A stretch of DNA of 43,337 nt from an uncultured Lachnospiraceae bacterium (GCA_910587955.1 CAJUNN010000023.1:1-43337); one strand, 5' to 3'; counted from the stretch's first letter, positions 16,384 through 25,790 are shown. A program made the numbers and translations. The notes: generated by a model from the sequence alone, not told the origin.

Positions 16384-19023
16384 TTACTTTACCTGTTCCG
16401 CCACAACCTCTTCTACCTTGGCAATGGCCGCCTCTATGCCGGCGGGATTCTTCCCGCCCGCCTGGGCCATACCGGGACGGCCGCCTCCGCCGCCTCCTAC
16501 CAGGCCTGCAATGGCCTTAATCAGGTTCCCTGCATGAGCGCCCTGTTTCTGGGCTCCGTCGGTGGCAGTAGCCATCAGGCTCACTTTGCCCTCAGCGGCA
16601 GAAGCCAGCACTACAACACCTTCACCCAGCTTCTCTTTCAGCTGATCCCCCAGATCCCGCAGGCCGTTCATATCTACGCCCTCCAGCTTGGCCGCCAGCA
16701 CCTTGACTCCTTTTACTTCCTTCACCTGGTTCATCACATCTCCCAGGGCATCCTTGGCCATCCGGCTCTTAAGGGCTTCGTTTTCTGCATGAAGCTCCTT
16801 GATCTCCGCCAGGAGATGCTCGATCTTCTCATTCAAGCCTGCCGGTGCGGTGCGGGCCGTGCGGGCCGCTTCCAGAAGCTTCTGCTCCGTTTCCTTATAA
16901 TATGCGAACACGCCGTCCCCGGTCAGGGCTTCAATCCGGCGCACGCCCGCTGCAATGCCCGCCTCGGACACAATCTTAAAGGCCGTGATTGCTCCCGTAT
17001 TGGATACATGGGTTCCGCCGCAGAGCTCCTTGGAGAAACTGCCCATGGACACCACCCGGACCTTCTCCTCATATTTCTCTCCGAAAAGGGCCATGGCTCC
17101 CGTCTTCTTAGCCTCGTCGATGTCCATAATATCCGTAACCACAGGCAGGGAAGCCGCAATTTCTTCATTGACCAGAGCTTCCACCTTCTCCAGCTCTTCC
17201 GCCGTCACAGCCTCAAAGTGAGAGAAGTCAAAGCGCAGGCGCTCCGGCGTAACCAGGGATCCTTTCTGCTCTACATGGCTGCCCAGAACGGTCTTTAACG
17301 CCTTTTGCAGAAGGTGGGTAGCGCTGTGGTTCTTGCAGGTATCCCTTCTTCCCCTGGCGCAGACTTCCAAAGCAGCCCTGTCGGAAACCTTCAGCATGCC
17401 TTTGGTCACACGGCCCACATGGCCCACCTTGCCGCCGCGCAGCTTGATGGTATCGCAGACCTCAAACTCCCCGCTTTCCGTACGGATCACACCGGTGTCC
17501 CCCTGCTGTCCGCCCATGGTAGCGTAGAAAGGCGTCTGCTCTACAAAGATAGTGCCCTTCTCACCATCCGTGAGAGCTTCTGTAAGTTCCGTCTCCGCAG
17601 CAAGTACTGTAATCCTGGAATCATACGTCAAATGATCGTAGCCCACAAACTCCGTGGTCACTCCCGGATCGATCTCGTCGTAAACGGTAGCATCTGCTCC
17701 CATGTAATTGGTCACGGCCCGGGCCTCCCTGGCTTTCACCCGCTGTTCCTCCATACACGCCCGGAAACCCTTATCATCTACGGAAAGGCCCTTCTCCTCC
17801 AGAATCTCCCGGGTCAGATCCACCGGGAATCCGTAGGTATCATAAAGCTTAAAGGTATTTTCCCCGGAAAGCACCTTCTCGCCCTGCTCCTGCATCCGGC
17901 TCTCCATCTCCGCCAGAATCATTAAGCCCTGGTCGATGGTCTTATTAAACTTTTCTTCCTCCTGGCTGAGAACCTTCCATATAAATTCTTTCTTCTCCTC
18001 CAACTCCGGGTAGCCGTCCTTAGAACCCTCGATTACCGTACCGCTGAGCTTAGACAAAAACCGGCCTTCAATGCCCAGCAGGCGCCCATGCCTGGCAGCC
18101 CGGCGGATCAGGCGGCGGAGAACATAACCCCGGCCCTCGTTGGTAGGCATAATACCGTCGGAAATCATAAAAGTCGCCGAACGGATGTGATCCGTAATCA
18201 GGCGGATGGACACGTCCTTATTTTCGTCCTGCTTATATTCCGCACGGGCGAGCTCGCACACCTTGTCCCGCAGGGCCCGGACCGTATCTACATCAAAGAT
18301 GGAATCCACATCCTGCACCACCGATGCCAGCCGCTCCAGTCCCATGCCCGTGTCGATATTCTTCTGCTCCAGCTCTGTATAGTGGTTGTGGCCGTCGTTG
18401 TCGAACTGGGTAAACACGTCGTTCCAGATCTCCATGTAGCGGTCGCAGTCACATCCCACCGTGCAGCCGGGCTTACCGCAGCCGTACTTTTCTCCCCGGT
18501 CATAGTAAACCTCGGAACAGGGTCCGCAGGGTCCGGCCCCGTGCTCCCAGAAGTTGTCTTCCTTGCCGAAACGGAAAATGCGCTCTGCCGGAATCCCAAT
18601 CTCTTTGTTCCAGATCTCAAAAGCCTCATCGTCTTCCAGATACACGGAAGGATACAGACGGTCCGGATCCAGTCCCACCACCCGGGTCAGAAATTCCCAG
18701 GTCCAGGCAATGGCCTCCCGCTTAAAATAATCTCCGAAGGAAAAATTTCCCAGCATTTCAAAAAAAGTACCGTGCCGGGCCGTCTTGCCCACATTCTCAA
18801 TGTCACCCGTACGGATACATTTCTGGCAGGTAGTCACCCGTTTTCTGGGCGGAATCTCCGCTCCCGTAAAGTAGGGCTTCAAAGGAGCCATGCCGGAATT
18901 GATCAGCAAAAGGCTCTTGTCATTGTGGGGCACCAGCGAAAAACTCTTCATCGCCAAATGATCTTTGCTCTCAAAAAACTCCAGAAACATTCTCCGAAGC
19001 TCATTTACTCCATATGGTTTCAT
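16384..19023 (-). CDS. alaS: Alanine--tRNA ligase
   Basis: Charges tRNA-Ala with alanine. The 879-aa protein has the full domain set: the class II aminoacylation core (ESKDHLAMKSFSLVPHND.., MLGNFSFGDYFK, GMGLERLASVVQ), the editing domain with the zinc ligands HSATH (about residue 566) and CGGTH (about 667), a coiled coil, and the C-Ala domain with the glycine run GGGGGGRPGMAQAGG. Nothing is missing. The promoter at 19083-19111 is a perfect consensus. No T-box leader is visible in the ~60-base leader. Confidence 0.97.
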   Translation of the reverse strand: MKPYGVNELRRMFLEFFESKDHLAMKSFSLVPHNDKSLLLINSGMAPLKPYFTGAEIPPRKRVTTCQKCIRTGDIENVGKTARHGTFFEMLGNFSFGDYFKREAIAWTWEFLTRVVGLDPDRLYPSVYLEDDEAFEIWNKEIGIPAERIFRFGKEDNFWEHGAGPCGPCSEVYYDRGEKYGCGKPGCTVGCDCDRYMEIWNDVFTQFDNDGHNHYTELEQKNIDTGMGLERLASVVQDVDSIFDVDTVRALRDKVCELARAEYKQDENKDVSIRLITDHIRSATFMISDGIMPTNEGRGYVLRRLIRRAARHGRLLGIEGRFLSKLSGTVIEGSKDGYPELEEKKEFIWKVLSQEEEKFNKTIDQGLMILAEMESRMQEQGEKVLSGENTFKLYDTYGFPVDLTREILEEKGLSVDDKGFRACMEEQRVKAREARAVTNYMGADATVYDEIDPGVTTEFVGYDHLTYDSRITVLAAETELTEALTDGEKGTIFVEQTPFYATMGGQQGDTGVIRTESGEFEVCDTIKLRGGKVGHVGRVTKGMLKVSDRAALEVCARGRRDTCKNHSATHLLQKALKTVLGSHVEQKGSLVTPERLRFDFSHFEAVTAEELEKVEALVNEEIAASLPVVTDIMDIDEAKKTGAMALFGEKYEEKVRVVSMGSFSKELCGGTHVSNTGAITAFKIVSEAGIAAGVRRIEALTGDGVFAYYKETEQKLLEAARTARTAPAGLNEKIEHLLAEIKELHAENEALKSRMAKDALGDVMNQVKEVKGVKVLAAKLEGVDMNGLRDLGDQLKEKLGEGVVVLASAAEGKVSLMATATDGAQKQGAHAGNLIKAIAGLVGGGGGGRPGMAQAGGKNPAGIEAAIAKVEEVVAEQVK

Positions 19024-19082
19024 TTCTTCCCTCCCGGCCCTTTTCTCTTTTCGTACAATCTAAGGGCAGCTCAATCTTTTTC

Positions 19083-19111
19083 ATTATAAAGCGGTTTTCG
19101 GACCTTGTCAA
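19083..19111 (-). promoter_or_regulatory. Promoter of alaS
   Basis: Minus strand: TTGACA (19106-19111), 17-base spacer, TATAAT (19083-19088). A perfect consensus promoter between the hflC stop and the alaS ATG. Confidence 0.85.
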
Positions 19112-19132
19112 CGCATAGACCGCTCCCCGCCT

Positions 19133-20104
19133 CTATTCTCCCATGAAAATCCGGGCAATGGGAGAATCCGCCGGCAGAATCAAGGTTTTCTCCTTGCTGC
19201 CCTTTAAGCTCTCCTTGGCGGCATCCAGGCTGCGGACGAAAGAATAGAAATCACTGCGGCTCTCATCTGCATAAGCGTCCGAAAGTATCCGCATATACTC
19301 CGCCTCTCCCTCGGCAATCAGCTGTTCCGCCTGGGCATTGGCCTCGGAAAGCATAATGGAAACTTCTTTGTCCGTGGTATTCTGTATCATCTGGGCCTGG
19401 GAAGCGCCTTCTGCCGTATACTGGGCTGCAATGTTTTCCCGCTCGGAAATCATACGGGTGTAGACGGCCTGTTTGTTGTCGTCAGGCAGATCCAGCATCT
19501 TCACTTCCACTGCCAGAATGGTAATTCCGTACTGCTGATATCCCTCCCCGATGTTGTCCATAATCTCCTCGGACAGTGATTTAATCTCCACAACCTCCTG
19601 CTTTTCCTCCAAAATTAGATCGTTGGATTCCACTTCCCCTTCCGTGTTCTCCACCGTAATGGTCATCTTGCCGTCCCGGCTTTTGATGACCTCGTCCTGG
19701 GTCATGCTGGACACTGTATTTTTGGTGGCATTGTAGACGATGGCGTTGATCCGGTTCTCTGCATTGTACACGGAATTTGCCAGGGTCTGGGTAAATTTCA
19801 GTGGATCCGCCACACGCCAGAGTACGTAGCTGTCCACGATCATAGATTTTTTATCGGAAGTAATCACGTCCGAAGCCGGAAGGTCATAGATAAGAATCTC
19901 CTTGGGAACCGTGTCCGCCGACTGGACAAAGGGCAGCTTGAAGGAAAGACCGGAAGCCGAAATCACCCGCTGCACCTTTCCGAACTGCCGGATCAATTTG
20001 TATTCATTCTCCCGGCAGATCACCAGACTGTTCCCCAGCATCAGAAGAAGCACGGCCGCCAATATATATTTCCACACGTTTCCTGCTTTTTTTCCTTTAC
20101 TCAT
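19133..20104 (-). CDS. hflC: Membrane protease modulator HflC (SPFH/prohibitin family)
   Basis: Partner of HflK in a large membrane complex that surrounds and restrains the FtsH protease. One N-terminal membrane helix (about residues 10-30, YILAAVLLLMLGNSLVI) is followed by the SPFH domain (RENEYKLIRQFGKVQRVI.., VADPLKFTQTL) and a helical region (AQYTAEGASQAQMIQNTTDK). I set the start at 20104 (MSKGKKAGN), with GGAGGAG 8 bases ahead, giving 323 aa; the frame extends upstream into hflK. It follows hflK by 13 bases. Confidence 0.9.
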   Translation of the reverse strand: MSKGKKAGNVWKYILAAVLLLMLGNSLVICRENEYKLIRQFGKVQRVISASGLSFKLPFVQSADTVPKEILIYDLPASDVITSDKKSMIVDSYVLWRVADPLKFTQTLANSVYNAENRINAIVYNATKNTVSSMTQDEVIKSRDGKMTITVENTEGEVESNDLILEEKQEVVEIKSLSEEIMDNIGEGYQQYGITILAVEVKMLDLPDDNKQAVYTRMISERENIAAQYTAEGASQAQMIQNTTDKEVSIMLSEANAQAEQLIAEGEAEYMRILSDAYADESRSDFYSFVRSLDAAKESLKGSKEKTLILPADSPIARIFMGE

Positions 20105-20117
20105 AACTGCTCTCCTC

Positions 20118-21095
20118 CTATTCCGCCTGAAAGGACTCCAGCGGCAGAAGCTGCTGTACCTGGCTTCCGTCTCCACTCTGGATAATCACCTTCATCTCCG
20201 GCATCACGTCTTCCATAGTCTCAAAAAACATGCGCTGCTTGGTGATGGTGGGATATTTGATGTACTCCTCATACATGGAATTGAAACGGGCCACCTGGCC
20301 TTCCGCCTCGTTGATGCGGCTCTCCTTCTGGGCCTGGGCGTTCTGGAGAATCTTGTCCGCCTCTGCCTTGGCCTCCGGGATCTGCTCGTTCCGGTATTTG
20401 TTGGCGTTATTGAGGGCTGTCTCCTTCCCCTGTTTGGCCGTCTCCACCTCCTTAAAGGCTGCAATTACCTCCGTGGTGGGCGGCTGGGCATCCTGGATGG
20501 TAATATTCACAAGCTGGACCCCGATGTCATAAGTCTCCAGCTTGTCCATTATCATCTGCTTGATATTGGCCTGGATCTCGTTCTTTCCCGTGGTCAGCAC
20601 CGCATCCACTCCGTAAGAGCCGATGGTAGTGCGGATGCAGTTCTGGGCAATGTTGTTCAAAATCGCCACCGGGTCCTGGGATGCGTAGAGCGCCTTCACC
20701 GGGTCGGAAATCCGGTACTCCGCATAGAAATCCACCCGGATAAAATTGTAGTCGGAGGTAATCATCATAGCCTCGTCCGTGTACTCTTCCCTGTCGTCGT
20801 AGCCCACGGTCAATCCCTGGATGGTGGTGTTTACTTTGGTTACGCTCTGGATCAAGGGAATTTTAAAATGCAGCCCCGGCTCCGTCACTGCTTTGGGTTT
20901 CCCGAAGGTACAGACCACTGCCTGCTGCTCTTCCTGGATGGTAAACCAGCAGGAATTAAAAAACAGGAAAGCAAGCGCCAGCACCGCCGTTATCAGGACC
21001 ACGCGCTTGATCTGTTTGAAATCCTGCTTTGTATTCTTTGGTGCATTGCCGGTTTCCGGATCTACTTCCCGGTAATTCTTTTTAAATACAAACAT
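20118..21095 (-). CDS. hflK: Membrane protease modulator HflK (SPFH/prohibitin family)
   Basis: First gene of the hflKC pair. The 325-aa protein has one membrane helix (about residues 30-48, VVLITAVLALAFLFFNSCWF) and then the SPFH domain (EEQQAVVCTFGKPKAVTEPGLHFK, IPLIQSVTKV) and the long helix with KEVETAKQGKETALNNA. It lacks the Gly/Pro-rich N-terminal extension of enterobacterial HflK, as usual in Firmicutes. AAGGAG precedes the ATG, and the leader just upstream carries the terminal sequence of the intercistronic repeat family (21101-21126). Confidence 0.9.
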   Translation of the reverse strand: MFVFKKNYREVDPETGNAPKNTKQDFKQIKRVVLITAVLALAFLFFNSCWFTIQEEQQAVVCTFGKPKAVTEPGLHFKIPLIQSVTKVNTTIQGLTVGYDDREEYTDEAMMITSDYNFIRVDFYAEYRISDPVKALYASQDPVAILNNIAQNCIRTTIGSYGVDAVLTTGKNEIQANIKQMIMDKLETYDIGVQLVNITIQDAQPPTTEVIAAFKEVETAKQGKETALNNANKYRNEQIPEAKAEADKILQNAQAQKESRINEAEGQVARFNSMYEEYIKYPTITKQRMFFETMEDVMPEMKVIIQSGDGSQVQQLLPLESFQAE

Positions 21096-21100
21096 GTCTT

Positions 21101-21126
21101 CTCCTTATTGTCGTTCCGCATCCGCC
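21101..21126 (-). repeat. Solo end of the intercistronic repeat family in the hflK leader
   Basis: The hflK leader holds GGCGGATGCGGAAC followed by AATAAGGAG. The purB copy reads GGACGGATGCGGAAC then TGTAATAGGAG, and the antiporter copy GGCGGATGCGGAAC then TGGAATAG. Only this end, not the AAAACAGCAGAAG end, is present. Confidence 0.5.
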
Positions 21127-21175
21127 TTTTTTGCTAAAGGGATACTGTCATTGGGTTACGTATATAATGAAACGT

Positions 21176-21204
21176 ATTATAGCAAATTCCGGGCGGTTTG
21201 TATA
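21176..21204 (-). promoter_or_regulatory. Promoter of hflKC
   Basis: Minus strand: TATACA (21199-21204), 17-base spacer, TATAAT (21176-21181). The -10 is perfect and the -35 matches four of six bases. It gives a leader of about 75 bases. Confidence 0.55.
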
Positions 21205-21282
21205 GTCTTCGCGGGTTTTTATCTGTATTGAAAGGGAACTGTCCGTTACTATGTAAAACCGGACGCACGGCGCTCCCCCCAT

Positions 21283-21311
21283 TTGACAATTCCGCCCTTT
21301 CATACTACCAT
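21283..21311 (+). promoter_or_regulatory. Candidate promoter of the MATE gene
   Basis: Plus strand: TTGACA (21283-21288), 17-base spacer, TACCAT (21306-21311), about 28 bases before the MATE ribosome site. A second, weaker pair (TTGAAA 21228-21233, TATGTA 21250-21255) lies upstream. Confidence 0.45.
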
Positions 21312-21345
21312 AGAGGTATCTTTTTATGTGTATGGAGGCATACAA

Positions 21346-22713
21346 ATGACCAGAGACTTAACCGAAGGCCCTATTACCAAAACCATGCTGTACTTTGCCT
21401 TTCCCATGATCCTGGGAAACCTGCTGCAGCAGCTCTACAATGTAGCAGATACCTTGATTGTAGGCCGCTTTCTGGGTTCAAACGCTCTGGCTGCCGTGGG
21501 TTCTTCCTACACTTTGATGACTTTTCTGACCTCCATTTTGCTGGGTCTCTGCATGGGAAGCGGCGCCGTCTTCTCCATCCGATTCGGCCAGCGGAATTTT
21601 GACGAACTCCGTGACGGCATTGCCCATTCCTTTCTGATGATCTCTGCCCTCACGCTGATCCTGAATACGGCCGTCTTCCTTCTCACCGATCCGCTCCTTG
21701 GCCTTCTTCAGGTTCCGGAGGAGATTTACGGCATGATGCGGGAATACCTGCGCATTATTTTCCTGGGCATCAGCGCAGTCTTTCTCTACAATTTTTTTGC
21801 CTCTCTTCTGCGGGCGGCGGGAAACTCCGTTACACCTCTCATTTTCCTGGCTGTCTGCGCCCTGCTGAACATTGGTCTTGATCTCCTTTTTGTCATCCGT
21901 TTTCACTGGGGCGTTGCCGGAGCAGCCGCAGCGACGGTTATTTCCCAGTTTGTCTCCGGCTTAGGTCTTGCTTTGTACACCTTTCTTGCCTTTCCCGAAT
22001 TCCGTCCCTCTGCCAGGCAGCTCCGCCTGAAAAAAAGAGTGTTCACGGAGATCGCCCAGTCCTCCGTCCTCACCTGCCTTCAGCAGTCGGTCATGAATCT
22101 GGGAATCCTCATGGTACAGGGCTTGGTAAACAGCTTCGGAACTGCCGTAATGGCAGCTTTTGCGGCAGCCGTAAAAATTGACTCTTTCGCCTATATGCCC
22201 GTGCAGGATTTTGGAAATGCCTTCTCTACCTTTATTGCTCAGAATTTCGGCGCAAAAAAAACGGAGCGTATCCGCTCCGGAATCAAAAGCGCAGTTCTGT
22301 GCTCCATTTTCTTCTGTTTTATCATCAGCCTGTGCGTCTTTGTCTTCGCTAAGCCTTTGATGCTCCTCTTTGTGCGGCCGGAAGAGACAAAGATTCTGGA
22401 AATCGGCATCCGCTACCTTCACATCGAAGGCTCCTTCTATTTTGGAATCGGCTGCCTCTTTCTGCTCTACGGTCTTTACCGGGCTGTGGGCCGCCCCGGC
22501 ATGTCCGTGGTCCTGACGGTCATTTCCCTGGGAACCCGGGTTGCCCTGGCCTATCTGCTCTCGGCCGTTCCTGCCATAGGTGTGGTCGGAATCTGGTGGT
22601 CGGTGCCCATCGGATGGATACTGGCAGATTTGGCCGGGTTTTTGTACTACCGGGTGTGCAGAAATTCACTGCTGGACTGCTTAACGCCGGCGGAATCATT
22701 GCCAAAAGTATGA
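21346..22713 (+). CDS. MATE family multidrug/cation efflux transporter
   Basis: A 455-aa integral membrane protein with about 12 hydrophobic segments. Family marks are the opening DLTEGPITKTMLYFAFPMIL, NLLQQLYNVADTLIVGRFLG in the first helices, and the repeated half-structure in which AFAAAVKIDSFAYMPVQDFGNAFSTF marks the start of the second bundle. MATE proteins expel organic cations or drugs in exchange for Na+ or H+; the substrate cannot be read from sequence. GGAGG lies 8 bases before the ATG at 21346. It is one of the few plus-strand genes and stands alone. Confidence 0.93.
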   Translation: MTRDLTEGPITKTMLYFAFPMILGNLLQQLYNVADTLIVGRFLGSNALAAVGSSYTLMTFLTSILLGLCMGSGAVFSIRFGQRNFDELRDGIAHSFLMISALTLILNTAVFLLTDPLLGLLQVPEEIYGMMREYLRIIFLGISAVFLYNFFASLLRAAGNSVTPLIFLAVCALLNIGLDLLFVIRFHWGVAGAAAATVISQFVSGLGLALYTFLAFPEFRPSARQLRLKKRVFTEIAQSSVLTCLQQSVMNLGILMVQGLVNSFGTAVMAAFAAAVKIDSFAYMPVQDFGNAFSTFIAQNFGAKKTERIRSGIKSAVLCSIFFCFIISLCVFVFAKPLMLLFVRPEETKILEIGIRYLHIEGSFYFGIGCLFLLYGLYRAVGRPGMSVVLTVISLGTRVALAYLLSAVPAIGVVGIWWSVPIGWILADLAGFLYYRVCRNSLLDCLTPAESLPKV

Positions 22714-22760
22714 AAAGGAGCAGCCGGAACAGCGCTCCAAAAACAGAACCAAATTTTACA

Positions 22761-22792
22761 CAAAAAAGGAGTACCGCTTCTGCGGCACCCCT
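22761..22792 (-). terminator. Terminator of the NlpC/P60 gene
   Basis: Arms at 22768-22777 and 22782-22791 form a 10-bp stem with two mismatches and a 4-base loop. On the minus strand it is followed by TTTTTTG. It lies 16 bases past the NlpC/P60 stop. Confidence 0.75.
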
Positions 22793-22807
22793 CATTTCCA
22801 CTATATT

Positions 22808-23836
22808 CTAATCGTTCAAAATCCGCGTTGCACAGACAGGCGTGCGGTAATACATATTGGAGGTAATAATACCCTGGGTGGGAGAACTTGCGTGTACCAC
22901 CCTGCCGTTTCCGATGTACATAGCCACATGGTTGATATAAGAACCGCTTCCGTAGAAAAGCAGGTCTCCCGGCATTACCTCATCCACGCCAATCCGGGTG
23001 CCGCAGTTTGCCTGGGCCCTGGATGAATGCGGAAGGGACACTCCAAAATTCTGATATACGGACAGTACGAAGCCGGAACAATCCGCGCCTCTGGTCAGGC
23101 TGACGCCTCCCCACACATAAGCGTTTCCTACATATTGCTTGGCAAACTCACAGATAGAAACGCGCACATCCGTGACACCCTCTCCATAAAGAGCTTCCGT
23201 GATCGTCAGGGCCGTTTTCAGCTCTTTGCTCACATCTACGAACTCTGCGGCCACATATCCCACTTCACCGTCAATATCAATCTTTACCCATTCGTCCCCT
23301 TCTTCGAGAACGACCAGTTCCTCGCCTCTGGGAACCATGGTCCAGAAATCGGCTTCTGTGCTGGGCTCCATCCGCACATAGAGCGCGTCCGAAGTTACCT
23401 TTGCCACCGGATCGCCCAGCTGGAACGCCCGGTCAATGGCCTCCTGGCCGCTATATAAAAACTCCGATTTCACATAGCCTTCCACTTCTCCAGACTGGAT
23501 ATGGGCCCACTCGCCGTCTAAGTCCAGAATCTCGCAGGCAGAATCTCCTCGGAGCTTCCCTACCAGCTTGCTCTCCGGATTGGCTTCCGAGCGGATATTC
23601 AGGCTATCCTCCACATTGGCGATACCGATATTTACGTACCCCTCCAGAGGAGTTCCCTCCCAGATTACCTCGGATACCGCTTTGATAGCCTCCTCGCTGT
23701 CGGTAGTCTGATCAAAATTGGCTGCAACGCCCTCATTGAAGTCTTTTCCCAGCTGCGCCGCCTCTACATGAAGCCCGCTGGCCGCTACAAGCAATGCGCT
23801 CAACAGCACTCCTGCCGCTCTTCCCCGTCTATACAT
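22808..23836 (-). CDS. Secreted SH3-domain NlpC/P60 peptidoglycan hydrolase
   Basis: A cell-wall endopeptidase. Residues 1-27 are a signal peptide (..LLSALLVAASGLHVEAA). Two bacterial SH3 domains follow at about 68-127 and 141-200 (NIRSEANPESKLVGKL; LYVRMEPSTEADFWTMV), which bind wall material. The catalytic NlpC/P60 domain occupies about 222-342, with the nucleophile C253 in GADCSGFV, H303 in NHVAMYIGNG and H315 in VVHAS. Length and triad are normal. GGAGG precedes the ATG, and a near-consensus promoter lies at 23915-23943. It probably cleaves stem peptides during growth or separation. Confidence 0.93.
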   Translation of the reverse strand: MYRRGRAAGVLLSALLVAASGLHVEAAQLGKDFNEGVAANFDQTTDSEEAIKAVSEVIWEGTPLEGYVNIGIANVEDSLNIRSEANPESKLVGKLRGDSACEILDLDGEWAHIQSGEVEGYVKSEFLYSGQEAIDRAFQLGDPVAKVTSDALYVRMEPSTEADFWTMVPRGEELVVLEEGDEWVKIDIDGEVGYVAAEFVDVSKELKTALTITEALYGEGVTDVRVSICEFAKQYVGNAYVWGGVSLTRGADCSGFVLSVYQNFGVSLPHSSRAQANCGTRIGVDEVMPGDLLFYGSGSYINHVAMYIGNGRVVHASSPTQGIITSNMYYRTPVCATRILND

Positions 23837-23914
23837 AAAAACCTCCGATATTATCTCGCGTGATTTATAGATTGCTTCTCTATATTTATTACAATTTTGT
23901 TAAATTTCTATTAC

Positions 23915-23943
23915 ATATTATCCCTGTTATGACGTTTTGTCAA
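23915..23943 (-). promoter_or_regulatory. Promoter of the NlpC/P60 gene
   Basis: Minus strand: TTGACA (23938-23943), 17-base spacer, TAATAT (23915-23920). The leader to the ATG at 23836 is about 72 bases. Confidence 0.75.
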
Positions 23944-24209
23944 GGGAAAATTCTGGGTGTCTTCAAATTAATGAAACTATTTCAAAAAAATTAATTTTAT
24001 AAAAAACGTAACTGTTCAATTAATAAGAAGAAACCAGTCGACTTTTTTCAAGGGTTGACAAATGATACGAGACAGAAGGAGCAGAAACGGGTAGTTACTT
24101 TGCAATCTCACCCGCAGGTCTGCTCCCATTTTTTATGGAAAATTTTTCATCTGTTCTTATCTGTCAAAGTCTTAAATTTCAAGTCTAAAAAGCTATGTTT
24201 TTCACAACT
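23944..24209. other. AT-rich intergenic stretch at the left edge of the accessory island
   Basis: No gene is convincing here. It holds an 8-bp inverted repeat (AAATTAAT at 23965-23972 with its complement at 23990-23997) and the long hairpin at 24078-24126. Base composition shifts toward AT at about 23.95 kb, which probably marks the boundary of the inserted island. Confidence 0.4.
24078..24136 (+). terminator. Long terminator-like hairpin
   Basis: GGAGCAGA (24078-24085) pairs with TCTGCTCC (24119-24126), and CGGGT pairs with ACCCG inside. On the plus strand the stem is followed by CATTTTTTAT, as in an intrinsic terminator. No plus-strand gene ends here, so it may end an unseen small RNA, stop antisense transcription of the permease, or be the end structure of a mobile element. 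Confidence 0.5.
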
Positions 24210-25790
24210 TCATACATATAATTGTGTTCGGCAAACATTAAGATAGATTGCCAAAGTTGCCAGCAGTATTAGACAAGTAATACCAAACATAATCATCATT
24301 TGGTAATGCGGAAAGATTATACAAAGATACAATGGCGTTAAGCTGCTTGCCATTCCACCTCCAACTGTAGCTAAAACTGAAATTGCCCCACCTTTTACCG
24401 CATAATACTCACTCGTCCAATCATACTTAGGAAACTTGATATTCAGATAAACACCAAGAACTGAAATGAAAAAAGCATATACCGTAGGGATCATAAACAA
24501 CAGTACAGTCTGCATCAAGGAACACGGAATCGCAATTCTGATAAAAATTGCACTAACATATAAAACAGGAAGAATCACAGTTAAATTTACCGCAATTTTA
24601 GAATTGTAAACTGTCCTTGCCTGCGTTGGAACGGAACACATAATCCATCGGTTTTTTCCCTCTAAAGACAAGGATGCTGCCGTGGTAGAAGTCATAGTCA
24701 CAAAAACGGCAAGCGCAATCGGCATAATATTTTGAATGATGCTCATGATTCCCATGGTTTTTATTTGCTGTCGTAAAGCAGGCGGCATAAAAAATGCTGC
24801 CCCAAGTGCCACAACGAAAAGCAGGACAATTCCAATACATGAATTCAAGGCATAAATCGTACATGAACTTAATCGGCGAAGCTCCTTTTTATACAATGCC
24901 ATAAACGGAGATGAAGATTTTAATGTTCCCATTTTATACTCTTTTTTTGCATAATGTGAGAATACCGCTGTATTCAATCTTTTATAGTAATGAGAAACAA
25001 TCGTTATGAAAGCAATGCCCAGCAACAGGGAAACAGCGGCAAAGATAACAAAGCCTGCCCAATCATTATGTAATAAGGCATTTGTAAAAAGAATAGCAGG
25101 CGGATAAAATTTGTTTACCGCTTCTGCCATTGCAACGCCTAAATTAGTTATCTGCGCCTCATCCATTGATTGTGTTTTTGCGGAAGCAAATACAATCATC
25201 AGTACGGCAGCCGTACTCAAAACCAATGAAAAAACATTTTTGTGTCTTGAATGTGATGAAACGGCAACAATTAGAACACCTAATGATAGTGAAATAATCA
25301 TAGGAATAATCGGCGTCAAAAATAACGCACCCACTAAAAATAGGTAACTAAAAATCGGCGGATATTCGTATACAACATAGATAATGCTTGACGGCAGCAT
25401 AGCTATAAAGCCAATTATCAGATTGATGAGATACAGCATCGTTATACGGCTTGTTACGATAGAAATCGTACTTACAGGCATGGACATAACCATATCATAA
25501 TCTTTTAATCCGATAAGCACTCCTGTACTTTTAACGAATGTAAGGGTCAAAGTTGCTAAAGAGCAGACCACTACCATGAGCGTTGGTAATGCTTCGCTGA
25601 GTCCCGCTAATGCCATACTATTGCTGAATTTCGCCATATAGACTACAAGAATGGCAATGGCGGTAAGTCCTAAAGCACCAACAATCGCAGAACGTTGTTT
25701 TTCCTGTTTATCACGAGAATGAATCAATCGGTTAATTCCAAAAAGATCGTATAACTGCATCCTCAAAAGATACTTATACTTGCCTTTCAT
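24210..25790 (-). CDS. ABC-2 type exporter, permease subunit
   Basis: Membrane part of an ABC exporter; about 12 to 14 hydrophobic segments over 526 aa, with a soluble loop near residues 280-305. A TTG lies two codons upstream, but GGAGG sits 9 bases before the ATG at 25790, the better start. The gene overlaps the end of the ATPase gene by 17 bases, which suggests coupled translation. AT-rich codon use matches the rest of this island and differs from the flanking chromosome. Substrate unknown; modules of this shape often export peptides or lipids or give resistance to peptide antibiotics, but nothing here shows that directly. Confidence 0.8.
   Translation of the reverse strand: MKGKYKYLLRMQLYDLFGINRLIHSRDKQEKQRSAIVGALGLTAIAILVVYMAKFSNSMALAGLSEALPTLMVVVCSLATLTLTFVKSTGVLIGLKDYDMVMSMPVSTISIVTSRITMLYLINLIIGFIAMLPSSIIYVVYEYPPIFSYLFLVGALFLTPIIPMIISLSLGVLIVAVSSHSRHKNVFSLVLSTAAVLMIVFASAKTQSMDEAQITNLGVAMAEAVNKFYPPAILFTNALLHNDWAGFVIFAAVSLLLGIAFITIVSHYYKRLNTAVFSHYAKKEYKMGTLKSSSPFMALYKKELRRLSSCTIYALNSCIGIVLLFVVALGAAFFMPPALRQQIKTMGIMSIIQNIMPIALAVFVTMTSTTAASLSLEGKNRWIMCSVPTQARTVYNSKIAVNLTVILPVLYVSAIFIRIAIPCSLMQTVLLFMIPTVYAFFISVLGVYLNIKFPKYDWTSEYYAVKGGAISVLATVGGGMASSLTPLYLCIIFPHYQMMIMFGITCLILLATLAIYLNVCRTQLYV

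Noticed and set aside
19024..19082. T-box leader for alaS
   Set aside because: The leader is only about 55-60 bases and has no stem I, specifier or terminator/antiterminator pair.
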